From: Candidatus Omnitrophota bacterium
Lineage (GTDB): Bacteria; Omnitrophota; Gorgyraeia; Gygaellales; Profunditerraquicolaceae
DNA length: 8,402 nt
Assembly: GCA_018825725.1 (NCBI GenBank)
Contig: JAHKBC010000286.1
Span: forward strand, 1 to 8,402
Direction: 5' to 3'
Shown: positions 1-6,229 of the stretch, piece after piece
Layout: each line of letters starts with the position of its first letter
Numbering within the stretch: position 1 is the stretch's first letter
Translations under genes and position numbers: made by a program
The notes under the pieces: model-generated
The model's input: only the letters and a program-made list of their open reading frames with translations
Database searches by the model: none
Told to the model about the DNA's origin: nothing

Positions 1-1
1 G

Positions 2-49
2 CCATTAAGCTACAATTTAGGATTAGTGGCTTTATTGGATATTATTTAA
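2..49 (+). CDS. aroQ: 3' end of probable type II 3-dehydroquinate dehydratase (partial)
   Basis: Only the last 15 codons and a TAA stop (47-49) are inside the window, reading PLSYNLGLVALLDII. Type II dehydroquinases end in a helix preceded by a G-F/P-x-S/G-Y-x-L-x-L-x-A-L pattern, and this tail fits that pattern. The neighbourhood supports it: in Bacillus subtilis the dehydroquinase gene (yqhS) lies directly before the Xaa-Pro peptidase (yqhT) and efp (yqhU), the same order as here. The enzyme would convert 3-dehydroquinate to 3-dehydroshikimate in the shikimate pathway. The identification rests on a very short tail plus gene order, so it is tentative. Confidence 0.5.
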   Translation, partial: PLSYNLGLVALLDII

Positions 50-55
50 TGCGTG

Positions 56-1096
56 ATGAATACGAGATTAGGGGCACTATTATCAATTTTGGCCAAGAAG
101 AGGATCCCGGGCTTATTTGTAAGCTCTGCTCCTAATATATCTTACCTTAGCGGTTCCCCTAGCCGCGATTCCTTCCTTTTAGTAACACAACAGAAATGTA
201 TATATTTTACTGATGGCCGGTATTATGAGCAGGCCCGTAATTACCTGAAAGGCTTGCAGGTAAAAAGAATAGCAAATAATATTGGAGATGAACTATTTAA
301 CGCCTTAAAAATACTAGGTTTAAAAGAGCTTGGGTTTGAAGAGGAGTATTTAAGTTTTGCTGGTTATAGAAGACTGGAAAGTAAATTCGGCAAGGATTTT
401 GTTTTAACTCCGACTCGTCGCCTAGTTGAAGAGCTTAGGGTTATTAAAGATAAGTATGAGATCATAAAGATTAAAAAGGCAGCCCAAATAGCTAAAAAGG
501 CCTTGAGCTTTATTGAGGGTGTGATTAAGCCGGGGATAAAGGAGATTGAGGTGGCCGCGGAATTGGAGCGTTTCATTAGGTATAACGGCGCAGGCGCTTC
601 GGCTTTTGATATTATTGTAGCAACTGGCAAAAATTCCAGCTATCCGCATCACCAGACCTCCTCTAGAGTTATTCAAAAAGGAGAGGTTGTTTTGGTAGAT
701 ATGGGAGTAGATTATTGCGGTTACAAATCCGACTTGACAAGGGTTTTTTTATCAGATAAAATCAATACTTCTGTGCGCAAGGTTTATGATATTGTGCGCG
801 GAGCGCAACAGGAGGCTCTGAAGAAACTTCGGCCGGGACTGGAAATTTGTCAGGTAGATAAGGCTGCCAGGAGTTATATTCAGAGGAAGGGTTTAGGTAA
901 GTATTTTGTGCATGCATTAGGCCATGGCCTGGGTCTTGAGGTACATGAGGCTCCCGGTATATCCAGCCAGGCGCAAGGCAAAATTCAGCAGGGGATGGTC
1001 TTTACCATTGAGCCGGCAGTCTATATACCCCATAAATTCGGCATCAGGCTTGAAGAAATGATATTAACTAACTCGAAAAATTGTGAGGTGATTTAG
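56..1096 (+). CDS. pepP: M24 family Xaa-Pro aminopeptidase (PepP/PepQ-like)
   Basis: This is a cytosolic metallopeptidase that removes the N-terminal residue before proline, or cleaves X-Pro dipeptides. The protein has 346 residues, near the family norm of about 355. An N-terminal creatinase-like domain (about 1-125) precedes a pita-bread catalytic domain (about 135-346). All five dinuclear-metal ligands are visible: D215 (VDMG), D226 (SDLTR), H290 (ALGHGLG), E319 (TIEP) and E333 (RLEE). The substrate-side PHH motif is at 197-199. The start is ambiguous between GTG at 53 and ATG at 56. I chose ATG; neither has a clear Shine-Dalgarno site, and coupling to the stop at 47-49 is likely. The stop overlaps the efp start by one base. 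The exact substrate (aminopeptidase or dipeptidase) cannot be told from sequence. Confidence 0.93.
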   Translation: MNTRLGALLSILAKKRIPGLFVSSAPNISYLSGSPSRDSFLLVTQQKCIYFTDGRYYEQARNYLKGLQVKRIANNIGDELFNALKILGLKELGFEEEYLSFAGYRRLESKFGKDFVLTPTRRLVEELRVIKDKYEIIKIKKAAQIAKKALSFIEGVIKPGIKEIEVAAELERFIRYNGAGASAFDIIVATGKNSSYPHHQTSSRVIQKGEVVLVDMGVDYCGYKSDLTRVFLSDKINTSVRKVYDIVRGAQQEALKKLRPGLEICQVDKAARSYIQRKGLGKYFVHALGHGLGLEVHEAPGISSQAQGKIQQGMVFTIEPAVYIPHKFGIRLEEMILTNSKNCEVI

Positions 1097-1659
1097 TGGC
1101 GCTTGCGATAAATGAAGTTAAAAATGGCCTTACTGTTTTTGTTGAAGGTGATGTCTATATAATTATTGATTTTCAGCATGTAAAGCCTGGGAAAGGCGCT
1201 GCTTTTGTTAGGGTGAAGCTGAGAAATTTAAAGAATGATAATGTCCAGGAGAAAACATTCCGCGGGGATGATAAGATTGAAGAGGCCTATGTAGAAGAAA
1301 GGAAGCTTCAATTTCTCTATTTATCAGACGATATCTATCAGTTTATGGATCAGGAGAATTACGAAGAGGTAGGGATATCGCGTGAAAGCATTGATGAAAA
1401 AGCAAAATTCCTGAAGGATAACCTGGATGTGATTGCTTTGCAATATAAAGACCAGATCCTTACTGTTAATTTGCCTAATTTTGTAGAATATAATATTGTC
1501 CATACCGAGCCGGGAATTAAGGGCGATACTGCTAAAAGTGGGACTAAGTCTGCCGAAATAGAAACTGGAGCAATAATACAGGTTCCTTTGTTTGTGAATG
1601 AAGGAGACAGGATTAAGGTAGATACGCGCACGGGTGGTTATATTGAAAGAGCAAATTGA
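1096..1659 (+). CDS. efp: Translation elongation factor P
   Basis: EF-P binds the ribosome between the P and E sites and relieves stalling at polyproline stretches. The 187-residue length is typical, and the three-domain layout is intact: a KOW-like N-terminal domain (about 1-64), an OB domain (about 66-127) and a C-terminal OB domain (about 130-187) with the family signature around ETGAIIQVPLFVNEGD. The tip loop reads HVKPGKGAAF, so the modifiable residue is Lys33. This loop resembles Lys-type bacteria such as Bacillus more than Arg-type EF-P. No modification enzyme gene (epmA, epmB or ymfI type) is in the window. The GTG start at 1096 overlaps the pepP TAG stop by one base and follows a strong GAGGTGAT Shine-Dalgarno site at 1085-1092. 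The peptidase-efp pairing is common in bacteria. Confidence 0.97.
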   Translation: MALAINEVKNGLTVFVEGDVYIIIDFQHVKPGKGAAFVRVKLRNLKNDNVQEKTFRGDDKIEEAYVEERKLQFLYLSDDIYQFMDQENYEEVGISRESIDEKAKFLKDNLDVIALQYKDQILTVNLPNFVEYNIVHTEPGIKGDTAKSGTKSAEIETGAIIQVPLFVNEGDRIKVDTRTGGYIERAN

Positions 1660-1729
1660 TAGTGGTATGTGTTAAGGGATAAGTGGTAAGTGATACAGAC
1701 TAGGTTATTTTAAACAAGGAAGGTGTGGG
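1660..1729 (+). other. efp-accB intergenic region with imperfect direct repeat
   Basis: This 70-bp gap is one of the longer non-coding stretches of the window. It contains a 14-nt direct repeat with 12/14 identity and a 21-nt period: AGTGGTATGTGTTA at 1661-1674 and AGTGGTAAGTGATA at 1682-1695. I see no strong hairpin with a T tract, so there is no convincing terminator. A weak promoter-like pair, TTGATA at 1656-1661 and GATAAG at 1678-1683 with a 16-nt spacer, could start an accB transcript, but the -10 match is poor. If the operon has an internal promoter, this is a plausible place for it. Confidence 0.3.
1716..1723 (+). promoter_or_regulatory. Shine-Dalgarno site fixing the accB GTG start
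   Basis: AAGGAAGG lies 6 nt before the GTG at 1730. It supports this non-ATG start, which also gives the expected amphipathic N-terminal helix of AccB proteins. Confidence 0.6.
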
Positions 1730-2191
1730 GTGAATATAAAAGAAATCAAAGAGATGATCAATCTGATGAATGAAAATAGCCTCATGGAGCTGGAAATTGA
1801 GAAGGATGGAATGCGTATTAAATTAAAGAAAGGGCCATTCGATGCCAATGGTTTTAGCGGGCCTATAGTAATTGAAAAGGAGAAGGTTATTTCTTCTGCT
1901 GCGCCTGTTTCCCGGGATTTTCCCCAGGAGCCGGCTAAACCGGCGATTAAGACCGTAGAGATCAAGGCTCCTATGGTAGGGACTCTCTATCGTTCTCCTT
2001 CTCCGGAAGCTCCGCCGTATGTTGAGGTCGGCCAGATATTGGAACAGGGGCAGGTGGTTTGTATTATTGAGGCTATGAAATTGATGAATGAAATAAAATC
2101 CGAAATCCGGGGTAAAATCATTGATATCCTGGTGGATAATGCTGAACCGGTTGAATTCGGGCAAGCCATGCTTATTATCGAGCTCATCTAA
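1730..2191 (+). CDS. accB: Biotin carboxyl carrier protein of acetyl-CoA carboxylase
   Basis: AccB carries the biotin that shuttles carboxyl groups from biotin carboxylase to the carboxyltransferase, in the first committed step of fatty acid synthesis. The 153-residue protein has an N-terminal helical segment (1-35), a Pro/Ala-containing linker (about 55-73) and a C-terminal biotinyl domain (about 77-153). The biotinylation motif EAMKLMNEI puts the acceptor at Lys117. The [12 protein letters not shown] stretch (90-101) matches the protruding thumb typical of AccB, which separates it from other biotinyl domains such as decarboxylase or pyruvate carboxylase subunits. It starts with GTG after a good ribosome site and ends one base before the accC ATG. 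The carboxyltransferase genes accA and accD are not in the window. Confidence 0.96.
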   Translation: MNIKEIKEMINLMNENSLMELEIEKDGMRIKLKKGPFDANGFSGPIVIEKEKVISSAAPVSRDFPQEPAKPAIKTVEIKAPMVGTLYRSPSPEAPPYVEVGQILEQGQVVCIIEAMKLMNEIKSEIRGKIIDILVDNAEPVEFGQAMLIIELI

Positions 2192-2192
2192 A

Positions 2193-3560
2193 ATGTTTTC
2201 CAAAATACTTATAGCCAATCGCGGCGAGATCGCTCTGCGTATTATAAGGGCATGTAAAGAATTGGGCGTACGCACAGTTGTGGTTTATTCCGAGGCTGAT
2301 AGGAATTCATTACATGTTCGCTTTGCCGATGAAGCTATCTGTATCGGCCAGGCTCCTAGTAAACGCAGTTATCTTAATATCCCTTCCATTATTAGCGCCG
2401 CTGAAATTACCGATGTTGAGGCCATCCATCCTGGTTATGGTTTTCTAGCTGAAAATTCGCATTTTGCTGAAGTTTGCGAATCTTGCAATATTAAATTTAT
2501 TGGGCCAACTCCTGAAAATATTAGGCTAATGGGGGATAAGATGAATGCCCGTACCATGATGCAAAAGGCGGGGCTTCCAATTATCCCGGGTAGTACAGGG
2601 GTAATTAAGACTAAAGAAGATGCGGTAAAAGTAGCCAAAAGAATAGGTTATCCGGTTATAATTAAGGCTTGCGCCGGAGGCGGCGGTAAAGGCATGCGTA
2701 TTTGTCATAACGATATTACCTTGGCTAGTAGCTTTGCTACTGCCAGAAGTGAAGCAGAGGTGAATTTTGGAAATCCGGATGTCTATTTGGAAAGGTATTT
2801 GGATAGCCCTCGGCATATCGAGGTTCAGATTCTAGGCGATAAGTATGGCCATATATTGCACTTAGGGGAAAGGGATTGCAGTATCCAAAGAAGGCATCAA
2901 AAATTGGTTGAAGAATCTCCTTCTTGCGTCGTAGATGCCAAATTGCGCAAACGTCTGGGGGATTTAGTAGTCAAAGCCGCAAAAGCTGTAAATTATGTGA
3001 ATGCCGGAACAATGGAGTTCCTTTTGGATAAAAAAGGCAATTTTTACTTCATGGAAATGAATACCCGAATTCAGGTAGAGCATCCGGTAACCGAGGCAGT
3101 CACAGGAATAGACTTGGTTAAAGAGCAGATTCGTATAGCCGCAGGGTCTAAACTGCGATTACGCCAGGAGGACGTCAAATTTAAAGGAGCGGCTATTGAA
3201 TGCCGGATTAATGCCGAAGATTATGAAAATAATTTTATGCCTTGTCCCGGAAAAATCGAAATCCTTAATCTACCTGGAGGCCCGGGAGTAAGGTTAGACA
3301 CCCATATTTACCCTGGCTACGAAGTCCCTCCTTATTACGATTCATTGGTGGCTAAAATAATAGCTTACGGAAGTAACCGTGATGAAGCGCTCAAGATTAT
3401 GCGCCGCGCTTTATCCGAGTTTTATATTGGCCCAATCAAAACGACTATTCCTTTTCATCAGCGGCTTTTAGATAATCCGTTATTTATTAAGGGTGAAGTA
3501 TCAACACATTTTGTACAGGATGTATTTATTCAGCCGCAGGTTCAAGCGGCAGGAGATTGA
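2193..3560 (+). CDS. accC: Biotin carboxylase subunit of acetyl-CoA carboxylase
   Basis: AccC carboxylates AccB-bound biotin using ATP and bicarbonate. The protein is 455 residues, slightly longer than the E. coli enzyme (449). It opens with [17 protein letters not shown], the canonical N terminus, so ATG 2193 is the start; an in-frame extension to 2121 lies inside accB and is rejected. The order is a preATP-grasp domain (1-114), ATP-grasp domain (about 115-330) and C-terminal domain (about 335-447). Key residues are present: K116, K158, the glycine-rich loop GGGGKGM (162-168), H208, K237, E275, E288, N290, R292, Q294, E296 and R338. One base separates it from the accB stop and no strong ribosome site is seen, so translation is probably coupled. 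A pyruvate or propionyl-CoA carboxylase subunit is less likely given AccB next door. Confidence 0.97.
   Translation: MFSKILIANRGEIALRIIRACKELGVRTVVVYSEADRNSLHVRFADEAICIGQAPSKRSYLNIPSIISAAEITDVEAIHPGYGFLAENSHFAEVCESCNIKFIGPTPENIRLMGDKMNARTMMQKAGLPIIPGSTGVIKTKEDAVKVAKRIGYPVIIKACAGGGGKGMRICHNDITLASSFATARSEAEVNFGNPDVYLERYLDSPRHIEVQILGDKYGHILHLGERDCSIQRRHQKLVEESPSCVVDAKLRKRLGDLVVKAAKAVNYVNAGTMEFLLDKKGNFYFMEMNTRIQVEHPVTEAVTGIDLVKEQIRIAAGSKLRLRQEDVKFKGAAIECRINAEDYENNFMPCPGKIEILNLPGGPGVRLDTHIYPGYEVPPYYDSLVAKIIAYGSNRDEALKIMRRALSEFYIGPIKTTIPFHQRLLDNPLFIKGEVSTHFVQDVFIQPQVQAAGD
3551..3555 (+). promoter_or_regulatory. Shine-Dalgarno site deciding the Asp23-family start
   Basis: AGGAG lies 10 nt before ATG 3566 but only 1 nt before the in-frame TTG at 3557. 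This favours the ATG. Confidence 0.55.
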
Positions 3561-3565
3561 GTTTT

Positions 3566-3916
3566 ATGTTACATCAGCATGATGAGAGTTCGGATTTGGG
3601 CATAGTTAAAATCACGGATAAGGCGATTTCTTCTATTGCTAGTATTGCCGCGATAGAAATTTCCGGGGTTAGTTCCCTTGGCCGAGCTACCGCCATTGCT
3701 TCCTGGTTAACTTTTAAAAAGTGTTCACCTATCCGGGTGTCTATTGATAAGAATCAGGAAGTGCACATTAAAGTTCCCCTGGTGGTTAAATATGGTTACA
3801 ATATTCCGGATGTGGCTGGTAAGGTTCAGGAAAATGTGCGTAACGCGCTTGAAAAGATGACCGACCTTACATTAAGAGATATAGATATTATTGTTTTGGA
3901 GATTGAAAAAGAGTAA
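3566..3916 (+). CDS. Asp23/Gls24 family envelope stress protein (YqhY-like)
   Basis: This is a small soluble protein of 116 residues. The N-terminal half has the family pattern LGIVKITDKAISSIASIAA (11-29) followed by E31-I-S-G-V. The C-terminal half has YGYNIPDVAGKVQENV (76-91) and LEKMTDLTLRDIDIIV (95-110). No signal peptide or membrane segment is visible. Its place directly after accBC matches B. subtilis yqhY, an Asp23 family gene conserved next to accBC and linked in that organism to lipid synthesis. The next gene encodes a membrane protein like AmaP, the known anchor of Asp23 in Staphylococcus, so the two probably interact at the membrane. That interaction is inferred. The gene begins 5 nt after accC and ends exactly where the first copy of a 44-bp repeat begins. 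Confidence 0.88.
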   Translation: MLHQHDESSDLGIVKITDKAISSIASIAAIEISGVSSLGRATAIASWLTFKKCSPIRVSIDKNQEVHIKVPLVVKYGYNIPDVAGKVQENVRNALEKMTDLTLRDIDIIVLEIEKE

Positions 3917-3957
3917 ATTTGGAAACGAGAAAACTATGCAAATTTAGGAGGGTAGAA
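3914..3957 (+). repeat. 44-bp direct repeat, copy 1 (amaP leader)
   Basis: The repeat begins with the TAA stop of the Asp23 family gene and ends 3 nt before the amaP ATG. It matches 4564-4607 at 43 of 44 positions; the only difference is A at 3924 against C at 4574. It holds an 8-bp inverted repeat, TAAATTTG (3914-3921) and CAAATTTA (3939-3946), with a 17-nt loop. The AGGAGGG ribosome site begins on the last stem base. The one mismatch lies in the loop. Confidence 0.95.
3946..3952 (+). promoter_or_regulatory. Strong Shine-Dalgarno site of amaP
   Basis: AGGAGGG sits 8 nt before ATG 3961. It decides that start over the in-frame TTG at 3919, which has no ribosome site and lies upstream of this one. 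Confidence 0.85.
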
Positions 3958-3960
3958 AAA

Positions 3961-4566
3961 ATGAGGGTTTTAATAGTTTTATTTTATGCGGGTTTCCTGA
4001 TCTTAATCGGTCTGACCCTATTTTTATTTTCCGTAGGATTGACTTTTGAACTTTTACAGCCACAGTTTATTGAGAATCTTGCGAATTCATTGCAAGCCGG
4101 AAATACTCGGCTTATCATCGCCCTTTCGGGATTGGCCCTTATGCTGGCCAGTTTCTATTTTGCCCAGGTTATACTCGGGCGCTTACAGCGCGAAAAAACC
4201 ATAGCTTTCACTACTCCTGCGGGCCAGGTAACTATTTCTCTCTCTGCGGTGGAGGATCTCATAAAGCATTTTACTTATATATTTCCCGAGATTAAGGAAT
4301 TAAGGCCGGATGTTATTGCTTCAAAAAAAGGAGTATTTGTAAATCTCAAAGTGGTTTTAAATCAGGAGGCGAATCTTCCGGATTTGACGGCCAGGCTTCA
4401 GGAGGTAACTAAATCCAAGATTCAGGAAGTCCTGGGTATTGACGAAGAGATTATTATCAGGATACATATTGCCAAAATTATTTCCCATGAAGACAGGGAT
4501 AAACGTAAAAAAGAAATCGATAAAGATGAATCAGCCGTACCTTATCAGGGGTATGGCAGGGCATAA
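3961..4566 (+). CDS. amaP: AmaP-like alkaline shock response membrane anchor protein
   Basis: The protein has 201 residues. Two hydrophobic segments at about 3-28 and 51-73 form a membrane hairpin. A soluble region of about 85-172 resembles a divergent Asp23-like fold, with KKGVFVNLKVVL (122-133) and DLTARLQEVTKSKIQEVLGI (141-160). A highly charged tail (about 174-190) follows. This architecture is that of AmaP, which anchors Asp23 at the membrane in Staphylococcus. The preceding gene encodes an Asp23 family partner. The loop between the helices would be outside and the Asp23-like part cytoplasmic; this topology is inferred. The gene is flanked precisely by two copies of a 44-bp repeat, suggesting duplication of a leader or insertion of this gene. 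The exact function in this lineage is unknown. Confidence 0.8.
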   Translation: MRVLIVLFYAGFLILIGLTLFLFSVGLTFELLQPQFIENLANSLQAGNTRLIIALSGLALMLASFYFAQVILGRLQREKTIAFTTPAGQVTISLSAVEDLIKHFTYIFPEIKELRPDVIASKKGVFVNLKVVLNQEANLPDLTARLQEVTKSKIQEVLGIDEEIIIRIHIAKIISHEDRDKRKKEIDKDESAVPYQGYGRA

Positions 4567-4607
4567 ATTTGGACACGAGAAAACTATGCAAATTTAGGAG
4601 GGTAGAA
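4564..4607 (+). repeat. 44-bp direct repeat, copy 2 (phosphofructokinase leader)
   Basis: This second copy starts with the TAA stop of amaP and ends 5 nt before the phosphofructokinase ATG at 4613. It is exactly 650 bp from copy 1. The 8-bp stem (4564-4571 with 4589-4596) and the AGGAGGG ribosome site (4596-4602, 10 nt before the ATG) are unchanged. Recombination between the copies would remove amaP and leave an intact stop codon and ribosome site before the kinase gene. Confidence 0.95.
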
Positions 4608-4612
4608 GAGTT

Positions 4613-5641
4613 ATGAAAATAGGGATACTTACTGGTGGAGGAGATTGTCCGGGATTAAATCCCGTAATCAGGGCCGTGGTAAGAAAGGCTCTTTGTGAAG
4701 GTTATGAAGTTATAGGTTTGAAAAATGGATGGAAAGGTTTATTGGAATCCGATTTTATAAATCTTGACCTTAATGCCGTATCCGGAATTTTACCAAAAGG
4801 TGGAACTATTCTAGGGACTTCTAGGACTAATCCTTATAAAAAAGAAGGCGGCCTGGAGAAGGCTAAGGAAAATTTTAAAAAACTCAAACTTGATGCCTTA
4901 GTGGTAGTAGGAGGGGAGGATACTTTAGGTGTAGCCAGCAGGCTGATTAAAGATGGCATAACCGTAATCGTGGGTGTGCCTAAGACAATTGATAATGATC
5001 TTTCTTGCACAGACTATACCTTTGGTTTTGATACCGCTATAAATACGGCCATGGAGTGTATTGACAGGCTGCATACTACAGCTGAAAGCCACCATCGTAT
5101 TATTGTGGTAGAGGTTATGGGTAGGCACGCTGGCTGGATTGCTCTAGAATCCGGAATTGCCGGAGGCGCGGACGTGGTGCTTATCCCGGAATATCCGATA
5201 GATATGGATGAAGTCTGCGTTCTTATCAAAAACAGGCATCAGCGCGGTAAAACCTTTAGTATAATCGTAGTTGCCGAAGGCGCACAGTTTAAAAACAAAG
5301 ATTTAATCTTACAGGAAGAAAAACTTGATGAGTTTGGCCACGTCAGGTTAGGCGGTATCGGAGAGAATTTGGCCAGGGAGATTGAGAAGAGGACCGGTTT
5401 TGAAACTCGGGTTAGCGTCTTGGGACATATCCAGAGAGGTGGTTCACCAAGCGCCTTTGACAGAATATTGGGAACACGTTTCGGAGTTAAGGCAGTCGAG
5501 CTTATTAAAGCCAAAAAGTTTGGCAGGATGGTTGCGCTTTCGGGAAATAAAATAATTGACGTGTCTCTCGAGGAAGCTGTAAAATCGCTTAAAACCGTGG
5601 ATAATGAGCTTTATGATATGGCCAAGGTTTTCTTTGGTTAA
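4613..5641 (+). CDS. pfkA: Phosphofructokinase, PfkA family, probably pyrophosphate-dependent
   Basis: This cytosolic enzyme phosphorylates fructose-6-phosphate to fructose-1,6-bisphosphate. Its 342 residues match compact bacterial PFKs. Visible motifs are the phosphate loop GGGDCPGLN (8-16), PKTIDND (123-129) with the catalytic base D127, MGRHAGW (169-175), PEYP (192-195) and GHIQRGG (271-277). The donor-site motif is GGEDT (100-104): D103 occupies the position that is glycine in ATP-using E. coli PFK (GGDGS), and K124 replaces the glycine of PGTIDND. Asp plus Lys at these positions is characteristic of pyrophosphate-dependent PFKs; related 'mixed-substrate' enzymes include both types. If pyrophosphate is used, the reaction is reversible and serves glycolysis and gluconeogenesis. 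Translation starts at ATG behind the repeated leader. gmhA follows after 21 nt. The family call is firm, the donor is predicted. Confidence 0.94.
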   Translation: MKIGILTGGGDCPGLNPVIRAVVRKALCEGYEVIGLKNGWKGLLESDFINLDLNAVSGILPKGGTILGTSRTNPYKKEGGLEKAKENFKKLKLDALVVVGGEDTLGVASRLIKDGITVIVGVPKTIDNDLSCTDYTFGFDTAINTAMECIDRLHTTAESHHRIIVVEVMGRHAGWIALESGIAGGADVVLIPEYPIDMDEVCVLIKNRHQRGKTFSIIVVAEGAQFKNKDLILQEEKLDEFGHVRLGGIGENLAREIEKRTGFETRVSVLGHIQRGGSPSAFDRILGTRFGVKAVELIKAKKFGRMVALSGNKIIDVSLEEAVKSLKTVDNELYDMAKVFFG

Positions 5642-5650
5642 GGTTCATTC

Positions 5651-5657
5651 AAGGAGG
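5651..5657 (+). promoter_or_regulatory. Shine-Dalgarno site deciding the gmhA start
   Basis: AAGGAGG lies 5 nt before ATG 5663 and only 2 nt before the in-frame TTG at 5660. The ATG is therefore the better start. Confidence 0.7.
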
Positions 5658-5662
5658 TTTTG

Positions 5663-6229
5663 ATGAGGGAGAGGATTAAGGAGATACTCTTACAAAGTAT
5701 ACAGGTTAAAGAAGATCTGTTGCATAATTCCGTAGACCAGATTATCGAAATAACCAACGCTATTACCGAATGCCTCAAAAAAGACGGTAAGCTGATAGTG
5801 TTTGGTAACGGCGGTTCTGCCAGCGATAGCCAGCATATCGCCGCGGAATTTATAGGCAGGTTTCAAAAGGAACGAAGGGCCCTGCCTGCAATTGCTCTTA
5901 CTGTGAATACTTCGGTTATAACGTCTCTGGCTAATGATTACGGATATGATATTGTTTTTTCCAGGCAGATCGAGGCCTTAGGCAGAAAGAATGATATAGC
6001 TATGGGGATTTCTACCAGCGGCAAGGCTAAAAATGTAGCTGCAGGCCTGCGCCAGGCTAAAAAGATGGGTATCAAAACAATTGCTTTGACCGGTGGTGAT
6101 GGAGGAGAGTTAGCCCGGCTTGCGGACATGTCATTAGTTGTGCGATCCTTGGTAACCGCGCGCATTCAGGAGGCGCATATCACCATAGGGCACGTGATCT
6201 GTGAAATTGTAGAGGAGAGTTTGTGTTAA
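5663..6229 (+). CDS. gmhA: Sedoheptulose-7-phosphate isomerase (phosphoheptose isomerase)
   Basis: GmhA converts sedoheptulose-7-phosphate to D-glycero-D-manno-heptose-7-phosphate, the first step to the ADP-heptose used in LPS inner core. The 188-residue SIS-domain protein has an N-terminal helical segment (1-40), the phosphosugar loop FGNGGSASDSQHIAAEF (47-63) and STSGKAKNV (118-126). The zinc and catalytic set H58, E62, Q169 and H177 matches E. coli H61, E65, Q172 and H180 with a constant offset of three, which separates it from the paralogue DiaA and from other SIS proteins. It lies 21 nt after the phosphofructokinase gene and overlaps rfaE2 by 7 nt. Other heptose genes (hldA-type kinase, gmhB, hldD) are not in the window. 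Confidence 0.95.
   Translation: MRERIKEILLQSIQVKEDLLHNSVDQIIEITNAITECLKKDGKLIVFGNGGSASDSQHIAAEFIGRFQKERRALPAIALTVNTSVITSLANDYGYDIVFSRQIEALGRKNDIAMGISTSGKAKNVAAGLRQAKKMGIKTIALTGGDGGELARLADMSLVVRSLVTARIQEAHITIGHVICEIVEESLC

Noticed and set aside
919..930. 12-bp palindrome AGGCCATGGCCT in pepP
   Set aside because: It encodes the conserved metal-binding LGHGL residues, so codon constraint explains it.
1656..1683. Promoter with TTGATA and GATAAG boxes before accB
   Set aside because: The -35 overlaps the efp stop and the -10 matches only 4 of 6 positions, so it is too weak to call as a separate feature.
2121..2192. N-terminal extension of accC
   Set aside because: The extra 24 residues overlap accB, and the canonical AccC N terminus begins at ATG 2193.
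1823..2275. 150-codon open frame on the - strand across accB/accC
   Set aside because: It lies opposite well-conserved accB and accC codons, and its translation resembles no family I know.
3919..3960. N-terminal extension of amaP from TTG
   Set aside because: It is the translated repeat leader; the strong ribosome site at 3946-3952 points to ATG 3961.
5622..5637. Hairpin CCAAGG-TTTT-CTTTGG at the end of the phosphofructokinase gene as a terminator
   Set aside because: It is only 6 bp with a G-T pair, lies inside the coding end, and no T tract follows.
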